From Dethiosulfatibacter sp. (GTDB taxonomy: Bacteria > Bacillota > Clostridia > Tissierellales > Dethiosulfatibacteraceae), in NCBI GenBank assembly GCA_030591825.1, contig JAUVAG010000075.1, positions 1 to 6,302 of the forward strand: a DNA stretch of 6,302 nt, written 5' to 3'. Position 1 is the first letter of the stretch. Every line of letters starts with the position of its first letter. The notes beneath the pieces were generated by a model. That model did not search any database, had not been told where the DNA came from, and was given only the letters and a program-made list of their open reading frames with translations. The position numbers were made by a program, and so were the translations under genes. This document shows positions 5,277-6,302 of this stretch, in pieces.

Positions 5277-6302
5277 TTAGCACCTGTGGCTTTCCATGAT
5301 TTCTATTATCGTTTTATCAACATTTGACATTCCTTTTTTACTTAAAATCCCAAGATTTTTTATTGATTCTTCAGCAGTTCCTGTAACGATGCCGTTGTTG
5401 TCGTGGGCATAATGATTGTAAAGTGCATAAATGGCCGATTGAACACTTGAAGCAGCAGCAGTTCCAAGCTTAAGAGCACAGCCCGGTTTAGCTCCATCAC
5501 AGATTACTCCTGCTTGGTTTGCAATCATATTCTTGATTGCATTTTCAAGCTGTTCAATAGTACCACCCATGAGCCATACTATACCGCAGGTTGCACCTGT
5601 AGAAGCGGCTATTGAGCAACCGCATAAGGGAGTAAGACGCCCGACATAATGCTTGATATAACCGGTTATTACATGGCTTATGGCTAGAGCTTTTGCTATC
5701 TTTTCATCATCTACTTCGTGGTATTCTCTGTAGGCGGCTATAGGAAGTATTGCAGTCAAGCCATGGTTTCCACTGCCGTTTGAACTCATAACAGGAATTG
5801 CCATTCCTGACATTCTTGCATCGGAAGCAGCTGCAGTTAGCATCATTGCAGTATTTGGGAAATCTTCAGTTAATAATCCGTCATCTATAGCTTTCTTTAT
5901 GGCACTGCCAACGCCTATTCCAAGTTTTTCCGAAAGTCCGATTTTAGCTGCGTGTAAATTCATTTCAAGACCGTCAAGCATGAAGGCTATTTCTTTATGT
6001 TCAAGCCGTTCTATTGATTTGACAATATCCCTTATTGGAGTGTTAAAGAAGTTTTCTTCAGGCATGGAAGTTGAATTCATTCCAGTATTTGAATCTTCGT
6101 TTTTTGAAAAAATTTCCTTGTCATTTAGCGTAATTGAAACTATATTGTCATGTTTTTTTATGATTATTGCTTTGGAAGTATCCTTGCCGCTTTTAATAAC
6201 TGCTTCTAAATATATATACTCATTAGTATCAAGAATAGTTACTTTGTCTTTGTTGCTGTTGAGAAGTTCTAATGCCGCGTTTCGTTCTTCATTACATACT
6301 TC
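5277..6302 (-). CDS. cyuA: L-cysteine desulfidase family protein (CyuA/YhaM, UPF0597), 5' end outside window
   Basis: The frame is open from the right edge to a TAA at 5277-5279, giving 341 residues. An in-frame ATG at 6080 is internal, because family-like sequence continues upstream of it to the edge. Full-length relatives have roughly 420-440 residues, so about 80-100 N-terminal residues are missing. L-cysteine desulfidase is an iron-sulfur enzyme that breaks cysteine into pyruvate, ammonia and sulfide. Visible signatures are SSNGSGNHGLTAILP, HYVGRLTPLCGCSIAAS (Cys codons at 5622-5624 and 5616-5618) and ANQAGVICDGAKPGCALK (Cys codons at 5499-5501 and 5478-5480). These cysteines are candidate cluster ligands by family analogy, and a further N-terminal cysteine would lie outside the window. 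The family is related in sequence to L-serine dehydratases, so the substrate is not certain. Its promoter is outside the window. Confidence 0.87.
   Translation of the reverse strand, partial: EVCNEERNAALELLNSNKDKVTILDTNEYIYLEAVIKSGKDTSKAIIIKKHDNIVSITLNDKEIFSKNEDSNTGMNSTSMPEENFFNTPIRDIVKSIERLEHKEIAFMLDGLEMNLHAAKIGLSEKLGIGVGSAIKKAIDDGLLTEDFPNTAMMLTAAASDARMSGMAIPVMSSNGSGNHGLTAILPIAAYREYHEVDDEKIAKALAISHVITGYIKHYVGRLTPLCGCSIAASTGATCGIVWLMGGTIEQLENAIKNMIANQAGVICDGAKPGCALKLGTAAASSVQSAIYALYNHYAHDNNGIVTGTAEESIKNLGILSKKGMSNVDKTIIEIMESHRC

Noticed and set aside
6078..6080. ATG as the start of the desulfidase
   Set aside because: The frame stays open for 74 more codons to the window edge, and that sequence fits the family's N-terminal half. 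A start here would leave a protein about 150 residues too short.

Overview
The window is AT-rich, has strong AGGAG-type ribosome binding sites, TATAAT and extended -10 promoters, and short intergenic gaps ending in classic intrinsic terminators. Together with an HPr that carries both the PTS histidine and the regulatory serine, this points to a low-GC Gram-positive anaerobe, probably in the Clostridia. I cannot name a genus. There are no tRNAs, rRNAs, CRISPR arrays, insertion sequences or prophage genes, and no gene-free stretch reaches 300 bases.

Left end (1-1321, + strand): the tail of an unrecognised small protein ends at 115 and is followed by an AT-rich terminator. The next promoter starts directly behind it. 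It serves a two-gene unit: an HPr-family phosphocarrier (265-525) and a SprT-like zinc metalloprotease homologue (518-1258). The reading frames overlap by 8 bases, so they are probably translationally coupled. A strong terminator follows.

Centre (1291-4346): an NhaC-family sodium/proton antiporter lies on the - strand (1291-2685), convergent with the protease gene. Its last codons lie inside the protease gene's terminator. A divergent promoter region (2686-2882) separates it from a + strand gene (2883-4346) that encodes an unusual two-domain protein. That protein has an N-terminal prenyltransferase/squalene-cyclase-like alpha/alpha toroid without the DxDD cyclase acid, and a C-terminal nucleotidyltransferase-fold domain. 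It is the most interesting object in the window.

Right end (4390-6302): a + strand crotonase-fold protein (4436-5212) resembles the ECHDC3-like branch and lacks both classical hydratase glutamates. It is convergent with a truncated - strand gene for an L-cysteine desulfidase (CyuA/YhaM, UPF0597 family), which runs off the window. A perfect 20-bp-arm inverted repeat between them can terminate both.

Apart from the HPr/SprT pair, these look like independent single-gene transcription units and not one pathway. Nothing here shows a multi-gene defence or biosynthetic system. The novelty, if any, lies in the domain fusion and in the odd HPr-protease coupling.
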